A stretch of 64,000 nt of DNA from Proteiniphilum acetatigenes DSM 18083 (GCF_000380985.1 NZ_KB905699.1:1-64000), one strand, 5' to 3'; positions 35,613-44,317 are shown, counted from the first letter of the stretch. Program-made: numbers and translations. The notes: generated by a model from the letters alone, not told the origin.

Positions 35613-36362
35613 ATGAATACTGATTTTATAAATTTGACAACAGCAAATCTTGCCAATGAGCATTTATGCTGTATTATTCGTAGTAAAAAGTCCCATCAGG
35701 GTATTGATGCAAAGCGAAAATGGCTTTCTGACCGACTAAATGAGGGTCATACTTTTAGAAAGTTAAACGAGAAAGCCACAGTTTTTATTGAATATGCCCC
35801 TCTTGAAACAGCCTGGATCCCTATAATTGGTGACAACTATTATTATATATATTGCTTATGGGTTTTAGGTGCCCACAAAGGAAAAGGCTATGGAAAATCG
35901 TTGATGGAATATTGTATCGCTGATGCCAAAGAAAAGGGAAAATCCGGTATTTGTATGCTCGGAGCAAAAAAACAAAAAGCCTGGCTTTCCGATCAATCAT
36001 TTGCGAAGAACTTCGGTTTTGAGGTTGTTGATACTACCGATAATGGATATGAATTGCTTGTTCTTTCTTTTGACGGTACAATACCGAAATTCGCTCCAAA
36101 TGTTAAAAATCAGGGGATTGAAAGCAAAGAGTTGACAATTTATTATGATATGCAATGCCCTTATATCTATCAAAACATTGAGATAATAAAGCAGTATTGT
36201 AAAATGAATGATGTTCCTTTATCTTTAATTCAAGTGGATACGCTACAAAAAGCAAAGGAATTGCCTTGTGTTTTTAATAATTGGGGTGTATTTTATAAAG
36301 GAACTTTTGAGACAGTAAATTTGTTAGATGTCGCTTACTTGGAGAGAATACTCAAAAAATGA
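35613..36362 (+). CDS. GNAT acetyltransferase fused to a YoaP-like C-terminal domain
   Basis: A 249-residue protein. The N-terminal GNAT domain has motif A (VLGAHKGKGYGKSLMEYCIADAKEKG) that binds acetyl-CoA. The C-terminal third (LTIYYDMQCPYIYQNIEIIK, PLSLIQVDTLQKAKELPC) matches the YoaP-type domain, a thioredoxin-like segment with a lone CPY motif. I prefer ATG 35613 to GTG 35607, since AAGG just upstream can act as ribosome-binding site. It starts 38 nt after repeat copy 2 and opens the third unit of the array. Confidence 0.8.
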   Translation: MNTDFINLTTANLANEHLCCIIRSKKSHQGIDAKRKWLSDRLNEGHTFRKLNEKATVFIEYAPLETAWIPIIGDNYYYIYCLWVLGAHKGKGYGKSLMEYCIADAKEKGKSGICMLGAKKQKAWLSDQSFAKNFGFEVVDTTDNGYELLVLSFDGTIPKFAPNVKNQGIESKELTIYYDMQCPYIYQNIEIIKQYCKMNDVPLSLIQVDTLQKAKELPCVFNNWGVFYKGTFETVNLLDVAYLERILKK

Positions 36363-36441
36363 AAGTGCGTTTTCAACATCAATATTAATCGGAATTGTAT
36401 TAGGATTGATGGACATTACGCCGATTGAATAGAATAAGAAT

Positions 36442-36969
36442 ATGGAAAAAATCATAATAGGCAAGGATGGAGACGTTATTCTCAGAGAATTAATGGATGC
36501 TGATTTAGAGAAACTGGCTATTTATGCAAACAATGAAAAGGTTAGTATTAATTTGCGAGATGGATTCCCAAAGCCATATACGATTGAGAATGCCAAGAGC
36601 TTTAAGAAAATGATTGATTCTCAAACTCCAAAGACATTTTTTGCAATTGAATACCAGAATGATTACGTGGGAAATATAAGCTTGTCTCCGGGGACAGACG
36701 TTTATAGGAAAAGTGCAGAGATTGGTTATTTTATCGGTGAACCATTTTGGAATAAAGGAATTGCGACAAAAGCCGTTAACTTAATATCGGAATGGGGATT
36801 TAACCAACTTGATATTGTTCGAATATATACTGGTGTTTTTGAATATAACCAAGCTTCACAACGAGTTCTTGAAAAATGCGGATTTGTAAAAGAAGCAGTA
36901 TTTAAGAAATCTATTTGCAAAGACAATAAGATTTTTGATGAAATTAGATTTGCAAAAATAAAGGAATGA
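36442..36969 (+). CDS. GNAT acetyltransferase (RimJ/RimL-like)
   Basis: A 175-residue GNAT of the RimJ/RimL type. Motif A is EIGYFIGEPFWNKGIATKAV and motif B is IVRIYTGVFEYNQASQRVLEKCGF, both intact. Relatives acetylate protein N-termini, polyamines or antibiotics; the substrate here is unknown. It follows the GNAT-YoaP gene by 79 nt. No cassette repeat is recognisable after it, so either the array ends here or the repeat has decayed. Confidence 0.87.
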   Translation: MEKIIIGKDGDVILRELMDADLEKLAIYANNEKVSINLRDGFPKPYTIENAKSFKKMIDSQTPKTFFAIEYQNDYVGNISLSPGTDVYRKSAEIGYFIGEPFWNKGIATKAVNLISEWGFNQLDIVRIYTGVFEYNQASQRVLEKCGFVKEAVFKKSICKDNKIFDEIRFAKIKE

Positions 36970-37402
36970 AAAAACGAAAAAAGATATTATTGATTGGTGC
37001 GTGGATGATGATATAGATTTATACTATCTTCGGGGTTAGAGTAGATGACAGAAAATTCCGTATATAAATGTGCTTAACTCCTCCATAACTGCTTTCAAAA
37101 AAACGTTCGCCTTACACTACAATTTTAGGGTAATTGTCTTTTATTTTCAGCAGTTTACCGAATTCTCGCTCAATTGTTTCAGGCATTGATAACTCAATGG
37201 CGAAGCAGGGACAAGTTCAATTAAATGGAAATCCAAATATGGCAGCTCAATTTCTTGCCTTATGTAAAGTTGACAAAAAAGAAATATTTTTAAATTTGTA
37301 ATACAAAATATAAATAGGATGAATATAAGAACTACAATTGTTTGTTTGCCTATCCAAAATTTGGATAAAACGCTAAACATTAACCCTCAAACAAATTAGA
37401 AT
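36970..37402. other. AT-rich intergenic region with palindromic operator candidate
   Basis: 433 nt without a gene. A short frame MKKRKKILLIGAWMMI (36966-37016) overlaps the GNAT stop but ends after 16 codons. A perfect 17-bp palindrome lies at 37351-37367, close to the next start. Otherwise nothing recognisable. Confidence 0.4.
37351..37367. promoter_or_regulatory. 17-bp perfect palindrome upstream of the SRPBCC gene
   Basis: TATCCAAA, a central A and TTTGGATA form a perfect inverted repeat 35 nt before the ATG at 37403. Symmetry, length and position fit a binding site for a dimeric repressor; no regulator is adjacent. Confidence 0.4.
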
Positions 37403-38404
37403 ATGAAAACGCTAAAAAAAATTCTCATCGCAATACTGATAATCATCGTGATACTTCTTATAGTGGCACTTTTTGTACCGAAAGAATACAAAAGCAGTGG
37501 CGAAATAGTCATCAACAAGCCCCAAAAAGAAGTGTTTGACTACATCAGGTACGTCAAAAATCAGGATAATTTCGGGGTGTGGCAGCTTTCTGACCCGAAT
37601 ATGACGAAAACCGCAGAAGGAACGGACGGCACGGTCGGTTTCAGGTACAGTTGGGACAGCGAAACCCTTGGAAAAGGGGCACAGGTCATTACCCGCATCG
37701 TGGAAAACGAAAGAATGGAAAGCGATTTGTTTTTTTACGATTTCGGCGACGAACCCAACAAATCCTACATCACGGTCGAAGAAAAATCGCCCAACGAAAC
37801 CCTCGTGAGATGGGGAATTTCGGGTAAATCATCCTACCCTTTCAACCTGATGAACCTCTTTATGAATATGGATAAGGACTTCGACAAAGGTTTGCAAAAC
37901 CTGAAAGAAATCGTGGAAAAGCAGCCCTCTTCCACTGCCGCTGCCAGGAAAAGGGTACAGTTCAAAATTGAGATAAAAGCCCCTGCCGAAAAGGTGTACC
38001 GCACGATGCTCGGACTGGACGATAAAACGACCTACGAGTACTGGACATCGCTGTTTCACCCCGGTTCGACCTTTGAGGGAACTTGGGAAAAAGGTTCGAA
38101 AATCCTGTTCATCGGCACGGACGAAAACGGTAAAAAAGGCGGAATGGTAGCCGAAATTGCCGAAAACAATCCCTACAAATTCGTTTCTAGCCGCTCCACG
38201 GGAATACTGGACGGGGATAAAGAAATCACTTCGGGCGAACAGGTAGAGCAATGGACAGGCGGTTTTGAGAATTACACTTTTGAGGAAAACAACGGCATCA
38301 CGACCCTTACCGTTGATATTGACGTTGTCGAAAGCTATGCGGATTATTTCAACCAAAACTACCCGAAAGCATTGCAAAAACTGAAAGAAATCTGCGAGAA
38401 ATGA
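37403..38404 (+). CDS. Membrane-anchored tandem SRPBCC (START-like) protein
   Basis: A 333-residue protein with an N-terminal transmembrane helix (IAILIIIVILLIVALFV). The first SRPBCC domain (SGEIVINKPQKEVFDYI, about 30-175) is of the polyketide-cyclase type. The second is AHSA1-like (KIEIKAPAEKVYRTMLGLDD; PGSTFEGTWEKGSKILFIG, about 190-333). The join is a low-complexity QPSSTAAARKRV linker. Tandem fusion of two lipid- or ligand-binding domains on one anchor is unusual. It is visibly richer in GC than the genes at 33-37 kb, so it may have a different origin from the array. Ligand unknown. Confidence 0.75.
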   Translation: MKTLKKILIAILIIIVILLIVALFVPKEYKSSGEIVINKPQKEVFDYIRYVKNQDNFGVWQLSDPNMTKTAEGTDGTVGFRYSWDSETLGKGAQVITRIVENERMESDLFFYDFGDEPNKSYITVEEKSPNETLVRWGISGKSSYPFNLMNLFMNMDKDFDKGLQNLKEIVEKQPSSTAAARKRVQFKIEIKAPAEKVYRTMLGLDDKTTYEYWTSLFHPGSTFEGTWEKGSKILFIGTDENGKKGGMVAEIAENNPYKFVSSRSTGILDGDKEITSGEQVEQWTGGFENYTFEENNGITTLTVDIDVVESYADYFNQNYPKALQKLKEICEK

Positions 38405-38508
38405 AAATGATGAGCACGGATATTCAAAATTACAATGACAGCCAATCGGAAAATGACAGGGAAGTCTGCCGTGTGCTTTTTGAGCGGATTTTAACGAAGA
38501 CGGGTTAA
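38401..38508 (+). pseudogene. Truncated DUF1801-type gene (35 codons)
   Basis: ATG 38401 overlaps the SRPBCC stop (ATGA) and the frame reads MKMMSTDIQNYNDSQSENDR before stopping at 38506. From memory, DUF1801 proteins begin like this (STDIQNYNDSQ, then reference to nucleus-free small stress protein), and are commonly encoded after SRPBCC genes. Only about the first 25 codons remain, so an internal deletion appears to have removed the rest. The family call is moderately confident; the truncation depends on it. Confidence 0.4.
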
Positions 38509-38518
38509 ACTTTAAATC

Positions 38519-39067
38519 ATGAAAAAATCTACTGAAAACAAACCCACTCTCTGTGCCTTTTTGCGTGGAGTAAACGTAAAAGGAACGAATATGAAAATGG
38601 CAGAGATCTGTTCCGTATTTGAAAAAACGGGAATGGAAAATGTGTCGTCTGTCCTAGCATCTGGCAATATCCTGTTCTCATCCGATAAGAAAAAAGATGA
38701 ATTAAAAGCACTGCTGGAAAAAGCTATGTCCACACACTTCAATTACGATGCTTTTCTTTTCATAAAAGACAAAACCGAGGTTGAAACCATTTTTACTGAA
38801 AATCCATTTGATGCCAATCCCGATTTTCACATTTATGGTTTTACAGGCATTGATGGCATTGAAAAAACGCTAATGGAAGAATTTGAAAAGTCGAAAAAAA
38901 CGGAAGAAGAAAGGGGCTTGATAGCAGCAAACAATTTCTATTGGAGAGTACCGAAAGGAAACACATTGGAGTCTGAATTCGGAAAAATATTAGGACGGAA
39001 AAACTTAAAAGATGCTTTCACTTCCCGCAATCTGAATACGTTTGAGAAGGTCTTGAAAAAGATGTAA
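38519..39067 (+). CDS. DUF1697 family protein
   Basis: A 182-residue cytosolic protein with the DUF1697 pattern: LCAFLRGVNVKGTNMKMAEI, SVLASGNILFSSDKKKDEL, FLFIKDKTEVETIFTENPF and a C-terminal FTSRNLNTFEKV. The function of this family is unknown. It follows the truncated DUF1801-like frame by 10 nt and is the last plus-strand gene before the copper genes. Length and motifs look intact. Confidence 0.87.
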   Translation: MKKSTENKPTLCAFLRGVNVKGTNMKMAEICSVFEKTGMENVSSVLASGNILFSSDKKKDELKALLEKAMSTHFNYDAFLFIKDKTEVETIFTENPFDANPDFHIYGFTGIDGIEKTLMEEFEKSKKTEEERGLIAANNFYWRVPKGNTLESEFGKILGRKNLKDAFTSRNLNTFEKVLKKM

Positions 39068-39519
39068 GAATTATAAAGCCACAAAGAAAAAAACTTAGAG
39101 CCTTCGTGGTAAAATTAAAAAACAGAAAAAATAATTCAAAATTATATTGACTTTCTGATTTTTCCTCATGTTTCTTGTAATTATGATTTCAATACACCGA
39201 AAATATAGTCATTATTGTAATTATAACTTCAATAAATTTGAATAGTTCGTGTTTTTGCAAGTATGGTATAATATTTCTAGTCTATAAGGAACTTATTCTG
39301 GAGATGGTTTCCATCCTGTAGTTTTGAAATGATAATAGGTGTTGCCGGTTATCCCGGAAAGGATATCAATTACAATAAAAACTTGCTTGATTTGGATGAA
39401 ATCCGGAAGACCACATCGAAATCAAACAAGTTTATAGGTTGTAATAGGTTCGTCGGCTCCGATTCATTTCGTACAGAGGGCGTCCAAACAGGATCTGTTT
39501 ATCGATCCGATCATTCAGT
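39068..39519. other. Intergenic region between accessory block and copper genes
   Basis: 452 nt. A near-direct repeat of TTGTAATTAT(G/A)A(T/C)TTCAATA occurs at about 39176 and 39218. A 64-codon plus-strand frame at 39329-39523 runs into the chaperone stop but has no recognisable family or start context. Probably degraded DNA at the right edge of the accessory block. Confidence 0.4.
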
Positions 39520-39738
39520 TTAAACTAAAGCTTCTGCCTTAAATCCTTTGCTTTGGACGATGGCGATTACCTTGTCTGCAGTGATACCTTCGGATTGTAC
39601 GGTCAGGATCTTGTCCTGATTATCGATGTCCACATTCCACTCACGGATACCTTCCGCACTATCCAGACCGGGTTTTACCCTGGAAACACATCCTCCGCAA
39701 TTGATGTTTGTCTTGAATTGAAGTTCTTTATTTTCCAT
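39520..39738 (-). CDS. Small heavy-metal-associated (HMA) copper-chaperone-like protein
   Basis: A 72-residue single ferredoxin-like HMA domain with the metal-binding CGGC (Cys 14 and 17) and the usual Lys/Gly-rich C-terminus. It should bind Cu+ and pass it to the ATPase encoded immediately upstream (7-nt gap, same strand), so the two are co-transcribed. The GG between the cysteines is typical of Bacteroidetes chaperones. Confidence 0.88.
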   Translation of the reverse strand: MENKELQFKTNINCGGCVSRVKPGLDSAEGIREWNVDIDNQDKILTVQSEGITADKVIAIVQSKGFKAEALV

Positions 39739-39745
39739 TTTCTAA

Positions 39746-42169
39746 TTATGAATTGATATTTTTCCATTTCAACCGTAAACTGTTGCTTACCACACTTACA
39801 CTACTCAATGCCATGGCTGCTCCTGCGATCATCGGATTTAACAGGAAACCGTTAATGGGGTAGAGAATACCTGCTGCAATGGGAATGCCTATAAGGTTAT
39901 AAATGAATGCCCAGAACAGGTTTTGTTTGATGGTTGCTACGGTTTGTTTGGACAGCCGTATGGCCTGCGGTATCTTGGTGAGGTCTGATGAGATGATAGT
40001 CATTTTGGCTACGTCCATCGCGATATCACTCCCTTTCCCCATGGCGATACTTACATCCGAGGTTGCAAGCGCTGTACTATCGTTGATTCCATCGCCGACC
40101 ATGGCTACTGTCTTGCCCTGTTGTTGCAGCTCTTTTATAAAATCAGCTTTGTGCTGAGGCAATACTTCTGCCTTGTAATGATGGATGCCTGTCTGCTGCG
40201 CAATCGCTTTTGCCGTGGCTTCATTGTCTCCGGTAAGCATATATAGGTCGATGCCTATATCCTGCATCTGCCGGATGGCTTCTATCGATGTCTCTTTTAT
40301 CTTGTCGGAAATCGCAATCACCGAAAGGGCCTGTTTGCTATTTGCGAACCAGACAACTGTCTTGGCCTGGTTGCTCCATCCATCGGCATATTTTAATAAT
40401 TTATCGGCAATAGTGATATTGTTTTCCGTCAATAGTTTCCGATTGCCGGTGAAATAGGTTTCATTATTGTGATTGGCTTTAGCTCCTTTTCCGGTGATAC
40501 TGCCGAACTTTGTTAAAGGTGTGGTGGCGATACCTTCCAGATGTTTTACCACTGCTTCTGCCAATGGATGTTCGGATTGTTTCTCGATGCTGAACAGAAT
40601 ATCTTTGGTGGAATCATCATTGTCCTGCCATTGGATATCCGTTACCTGCGGTTTGCCTTCGGTAATAGTCCCGGTTTTATCCAGTACGACGGCATTTACT
40701 TTCTTTGCCAGCTCAAGGCTTTCGGCATCTTTAATCAAAATACCGTTTTCAGCACCTTTGCCTACTCCCACCATAATGGCCGTGGGCGTAGCCAATCCCA
40801 ATGCACACGGACAAGCAATTACCAGTACCGTAACGGCTGCCAGCAATCCCTGCACTACACTGTTATCTCCACCCAAACTCACCCATAGGATAAAGGAGAG
40901 GATGGCAATGCCGATGACTATGGGAACGAAAATCCCTGCGATCTTGTCGACCAGTTTCTGTACGGGCGCTTTACTGCCCTGTGCATCCTGCACCATTTTA
41001 ATGATTTGGGCAAGCATTGTTTCCTTGCCGACTTTCACCGCCTTGAACCGGAAACTTCCTTTTTGATTGATCGTACCTGTAAATACTTTTTCATCTTTTT
41101 CTTTCAATACGGGAACAGGTTCACCGCTGAGCATGCTCTCATCCACATAGGAATTACCGGACGTTACTATACCATCCACCGCGATTTTTTCTCCGGGTTT
41201 GACAACGATGATATCATCTACATTCACATTTTCAATGGCGACCTGTTCTTCGGTTCCGTTGGGTCGTATTACTGTTACGGTTTTGGGTTGTAAGCCCATC
41301 AGTTTTTTGATAGCTGTGGATGTATTGCCCTTGGCCTTTTCTTCCAATAGTCTCCCTAACAGGATGAACGCGATAATGACTGCCGCAGCCTCAAAATATA
41401 CGTGTGCATGTAACCCTCTCTGATGCCAGAAATCGGGGAATAACATGTTGAAGACGCTGAACAGATAGGCAATCCCGGTACTTAATGCAACCAGGGTATC
41501 CATGTTGGCCGAGTGGTGTTTGGCCTGCTTCCACGCGTTGATATAAAAATCCTTTCCCAGCCAGAACACTACGGGTGTAGTGAAGAGCCACATTATCTCG
41601 TTGGCATAGGGCATATCCATAAAGAACATGCCGATGGCTACCACGGGTATGGCCAGTATAATCGCCCAAATGGTTTTCTTTTTGAGCTTTTGGAATTTCC
41701 CGGCGTGGATCATCTCCAATGTTTCCTGCTGAGTGGTTTCATCTTCTATCAACAGGTCATAACCGACAGATTGAACGGCTTTTTGCAACTTTGCAGCATC
41801 GGTCATATTGGGCAGGTACTCAACGGTCAGGTTTCCCGTACCGAAGTTTACGGAAGCATTGACTACCCCCGCCTCATGCGTTACGATAGTTTCGGCGCTA
41901 CTTGCGCAGGAAGCACAAGACATACCCAATACCGGAAAAGTATGCTTTACGGTGGTAACGCCATAGCCAAGGTTTTTGATTGCTTTTACTGCTTCGGGCA
42001 CGGTTTCGCGGTTATTTACAGTAATAGCTGCCCGCCGATTATTGAGCTCCACTTTATGAGTCTCCACACCCTTGACCTGTGATAATCCTTTATCCACAAT
42101 CAATGCGCAGTGTTCACTTTCTACATTTTCCAAAGGAAGATAAACTATTTCTTTATGATCGGTTGCCAT
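39746..42169 (-). CDS. copA: Cu+-exporting P1B-type ATPase
   Basis: An 807-residue P-type ATPase. Two N-terminal HMA-type domains are visible: the first lacks a CxxC (only SEHC at about 18-21) and the second has GMSCASC (Cys 85 and 88). The membrane part carries CPC (IACPCALGLATPTA), the phosphorylation motif DKTGT is near residue 495 and the hinge is GDGINDSTALA. The CPC and N-terminal CxxC indicate Cu+ (or Ag+) export from the cytosol. The degenerate first HMA may have lost metal binding. The downstream HMA chaperone is probably co-transcribed. Confidence 0.93.
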   Translation of the reverse strand: MATDHKEIVYLPLENVESEHCALIVDKGLSQVKGVETHKVELNNRRAAITVNNRETVPEAVKAIKNLGYGVTTVKHTFPVLGMSCASCASSAETIVTHEAGVVNASVNFGTGNLTVEYLPNMTDAAKLQKAVQSVGYDLLIEDETTQQETLEMIHAGKFQKLKKKTIWAIILAIPVVAIGMFFMDMPYANEIMWLFTTPVVFWLGKDFYINAWKQAKHHSANMDTLVALSTGIAYLFSVFNMLFPDFWHQRGLHAHVYFEAAAVIIAFILLGRLLEEKAKGNTSTAIKKLMGLQPKTVTVIRPNGTEEQVAIENVNVDDIIVVKPGEKIAVDGIVTSGNSYVDESMLSGEPVPVLKEKDEKVFTGTINQKGSFRFKAVKVGKETMLAQIIKMVQDAQGSKAPVQKLVDKIAGIFVPIVIGIAILSFILWVSLGGDNSVVQGLLAAVTVLVIACPCALGLATPTAIMVGVGKGAENGILIKDAESLELAKKVNAVVLDKTGTITEGKPQVTDIQWQDNDDSTKDILFSIEKQSEHPLAEAVVKHLEGIATTPLTKFGSITGKGAKANHNNETYFTGNRKLLTENNITIADKLLKYADGWSNQAKTVVWFANSKQALSVIAISDKIKETSIEAIRQMQDIGIDLYMLTGDNEATAKAIAQQTGIHHYKAEVLPQHKADFIKELQQQGKTVAMVGDGINDSTALATSDVSIAMGKGSDIAMDVAKMTIISSDLTKIPQAIRLSKQTVATIKQNLFWAFIYNLIGIPIAAGILYPINGFLLNPMIAGAAMALSSVSVVSNSLRLKWKNINS

Positions 42170-42194
42170 ATCTTGGTTGCTTTAATTTATAACG

Positions 42195-42202
42195 CAAAAT
42201 TA
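42195..42202 (-). promoter_or_regulatory. -7 element upstream of copA
   Basis: The minus strand reads TAATTTTG, matching TAnnTTTG, 26 nt upstream of the copA start. No TTTG is seen at the usual -33 distance, so activation by the AraC-type regulator would be plausible. Confidence 0.4.
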
Positions 42203-42332
42203 GCAACAAAAGATTTGGAGCATGTTATGTAATTGTGGAATTGGTTTGTAAGATTTACGGATGTAAAGGGTAATCTTTTTATTTATGCAAAAAATGCGAA
42301 GAATATTGTGTTTATTCTCCGCAAGGTAATGT

Positions 42333-43136
42333 TTATTTATTCAGCGTCCTTAATGCTTTTTTCGTGATGTATCTCGTTTCCTTCGTATTGCTTTGTGTCT
42401 CCCAACGCCTACAGAGTTCTCTGACAAATTCAGGTTGGGTCTTACTGGCATCATTCAGCCAGTTGGCTACGCTATCCTGCACATATTTAGCCTTGTCAGA
42501 TTTTAATGGTTCGAGTATTGATAAACCAAGTTCCGGACTTATTTTCAGGACTTCTATGTGTTCACACCACACTCCACGTGGACGTGTCGACTCGGTTGTA
42601 AATCTTCTGATATTTTCATCCGGGTTTGTTGTCCATCCGGAAAGGATTTCGATGCTTTTTTCAAGATTTTGTACAATCTTGGGTCTGACAGCCATCCAGC
42701 AAATTTCTCTTACTCCAAAATGTTTGTCAGCCGCAAATGGCTGTATTTGTGCAAGCGTTTCGGTTATATTGAAATTTTCGTTTTTTCCAATCGTATAAGT
42801 TGCCCAGCAACGAACAAGGTCGGCATGATGATTTGACATGATTGACAGGAACTCATTGTCGTTATTTTGGGTTGCCTGTAGAAAAAGTTCTGTGCCAATA
42901 GCCTCATTTATAGTGTTGACCGTCTGCTTTTTCAGTTGGTCTATTCTTGCTAAAACAGGATTGAGATAGTCTATCCGTTTATGTTGATTGAGTAAATTCT
43001 CCAGTAAAAGTTTTTGGTCAACGGCTAACCATTCCACCAGATTGGCAGTTTCAATCTGCCCGGAGTTTAACTGTTGTAGAATATCTGTCGGGATGTCTTT
43101 TGTTGAACGGGCTCCTTTTCTTTTGGTTGTTGTCAT
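42333..43136 (-). CDS. DNA alkylation repair (AlkC/AlkD-like) HEAT-repeat protein
   Basis: A 267-residue helical-repeat protein. HEAT-like units such as ARIDQLKKQTVNTINEAIG, and the segment IRRFTTESTRPRGVWCEHIEVLK, resemble AlkC/AlkD-type DNA glycosylases, which excise alkylated bases without base flipping. Active-site residues cannot be assigned with certainty. It lies between copA and the AraC regulator, on the same strand but with a 163-nt gap, so it looks like an insertion in the copper locus. Confidence 0.7.
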   Translation of the reverse strand: MTTTKRKGARSTKDIPTDILQQLNSGQIETANLVEWLAVDQKLLLENLLNQHKRIDYLNPVLARIDQLKKQTVNTINEAIGTELFLQATQNNDNEFLSIMSNHHADLVRCWATYTIGKNENFNITETLAQIQPFAADKHFGVREICWMAVRPKIVQNLEKSIEILSGWTTNPDENIRRFTTESTRPRGVWCEHIEVLKISPELGLSILEPLKSDKAKYVQDSVANWLNDASKTQPEFVRELCRRWETQSNTKETRYITKKALRTLNK

Positions 43137-43309
43137 TTGTATATTATTTCCATGTTTGTTCTAATCTCTTATCTGTTCCCTGTTCTTGTGGTACTTTCTA
43201 ACCAGCGTTTCGGGATCATTATAAAACTGTTTAAGCCTACTTGTTTTATAAACCCCTTGAATTCGACGGGTTTAGAATTGAGGTCAAGATAATTGTATTT
43301 CGTGCGTTT

Positions 43310-43813
43310 TTAGATATTCGATGTTTTTAAATGCAGTAGCATTAAATAATCCTCATCATTTTCAGCGATAATTTCAAAACCGAGTTTTTTATAAAGTTTC
43401 ACCGCATAGTTTTCTTTCTGTACACTTAGCGAAGTTTGTTTATAACCTTTTTCCCGTAAATGTTCAATCATTTTCTTCATAAGTTCCGTTCCTATTCCTT
43501 TATTACGGTATTCTTTGAATAACGAAAGGGCAAATTCGGGTGTTTTATCATCAATATGGCCGTATCCCTTGACTGCTCCTGATATTACCCGAACCCAAAC
43601 TGCTCCAATAATTTTTCCATCCAGGTCTGCAACTAAACAGTAATCATGACTCAATTTCCCAAAGTCTTTTATGTATACATTAATCTCAGGGATGTTCAGA
43701 ACACTTCTTGGAATTGGATTTAGTTCATCTGTCTGATAAATTGCTTCATAGAGCATATCCTCTAATTTCCCAATTTCGTTCTTTCTGATTTTCCGTATTA
43801 CGATTCTGCTCAT
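43310..43813 (-). CDS. GNAT acetyltransferase
   Basis: A 167-residue GNAT domain protein. Motif A, SLFKEYRNKGIGTELMKKMI, and motif B, SLSVQKENYAVKLYKKLGFEI, are intact. The substrate is unknown. It is one of three minus-strand accessory genes between copA and its probable regulator. Confidence 0.87.
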   Translation of the reverse strand: MSRIVIRKIRKNEIGKLEDMLYEAIYQTDELNPIPRSVLNIPEINVYIKDFGKLSHDYCLVADLDGKIIGAVWVRVISGAVKGYGHIDDKTPEFALSLFKEYRNKGIGTELMKKMIEHLREKGYKQTSLSVQKENYAVKLYKKLGFEIIAENDEDYLMLLHLKTSNI

Positions 43814-43885
43814 AAGCGCGATACTCTTACGTAGTGATTATTTCAGGTGGATGAATTTATGATTGTTTATTTTAAACAGTTTTGT

Positions 43886-44317
43886 TTAGACAGGATTAAT
43901 CGTTACTTTACAATGCAGGCAAAAATTGCGGTGAACACTCAAAATATTTTGACAAGACGGGCAGATATGTCTCAAGGTCTGTAACTGTAAGAAATATTCA
44001 ATGCCATTTGACTGTATCTGCCCTAGATTTTCAATCAGGCTTATACGGTAATTTTTTCTGTATCTCAAATCTAATTGTTTTATTCTTTGGCAAGGAAATT
44101 TCCTGCATTCAAAACAAAATTTGGATTCGGTTTCCTCTAAATATTCACAGTTTGCAATTTTACAGGTTATGCAATGCTTAGGTTTATTCTCCGTTCTTTT
44201 CCTACAGCCCGGGCAAGGTTTTTTCTCCCGTAAATAAGCAATACAGACACCACAATTCATCCCGCACGGGGCGGTTAACTCTTTGTGAAAAACCGGATTC
44301 TCCATAGTTTTATCCAT
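43886..44317 (-). CDS. DUF3795-family Cys-rich protein
   Basis: A 143-residue protein with about 19 cysteines in CxxC and related pairs: CGMNCGVCIAYL, CPGCRKRTENK, CITCKIANC, CFECRKFPC, CPSCQN and CLHC. The N-terminal part matches DUF3795 and probably binds zinc or an Fe-S cluster. The last two CxxC pairs could form a C-terminal zinc ribbon. An alternative start at 44305 would shorten it by four residues. Function unknown. Confidence 0.82.
   Translation of the reverse strand: MDKTMENPVFHKELTAPCGMNCGVCIAYLREKKPCPGCRKRTENKPKHCITCKIANCEYLEETESKFCFECRKFPCQRIKQLDLRYRKNYRISLIENLGQIQSNGIEYFLQLQTLRHICPSCQNILSVHRNFCLHCKVTINPV

Noticed and set aside
33150-39067. CRISPR array
   Set aside because: The repeats here are 86 bp, only two to three in number and separated by genes, not by short unique spacers. 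No CRISPR elsewhere in the window.
39329-39523. 64-codon plus-strand frame after DUF1697
   Set aside because: No family similarity, no ribosome-binding site and it runs into the HMA gene on the other strand.
40473-41066. 197-codon open frame opposite copA
   Set aside because: Antisense shadow, low-complexity Ser/Thr/Pro-rich translation.
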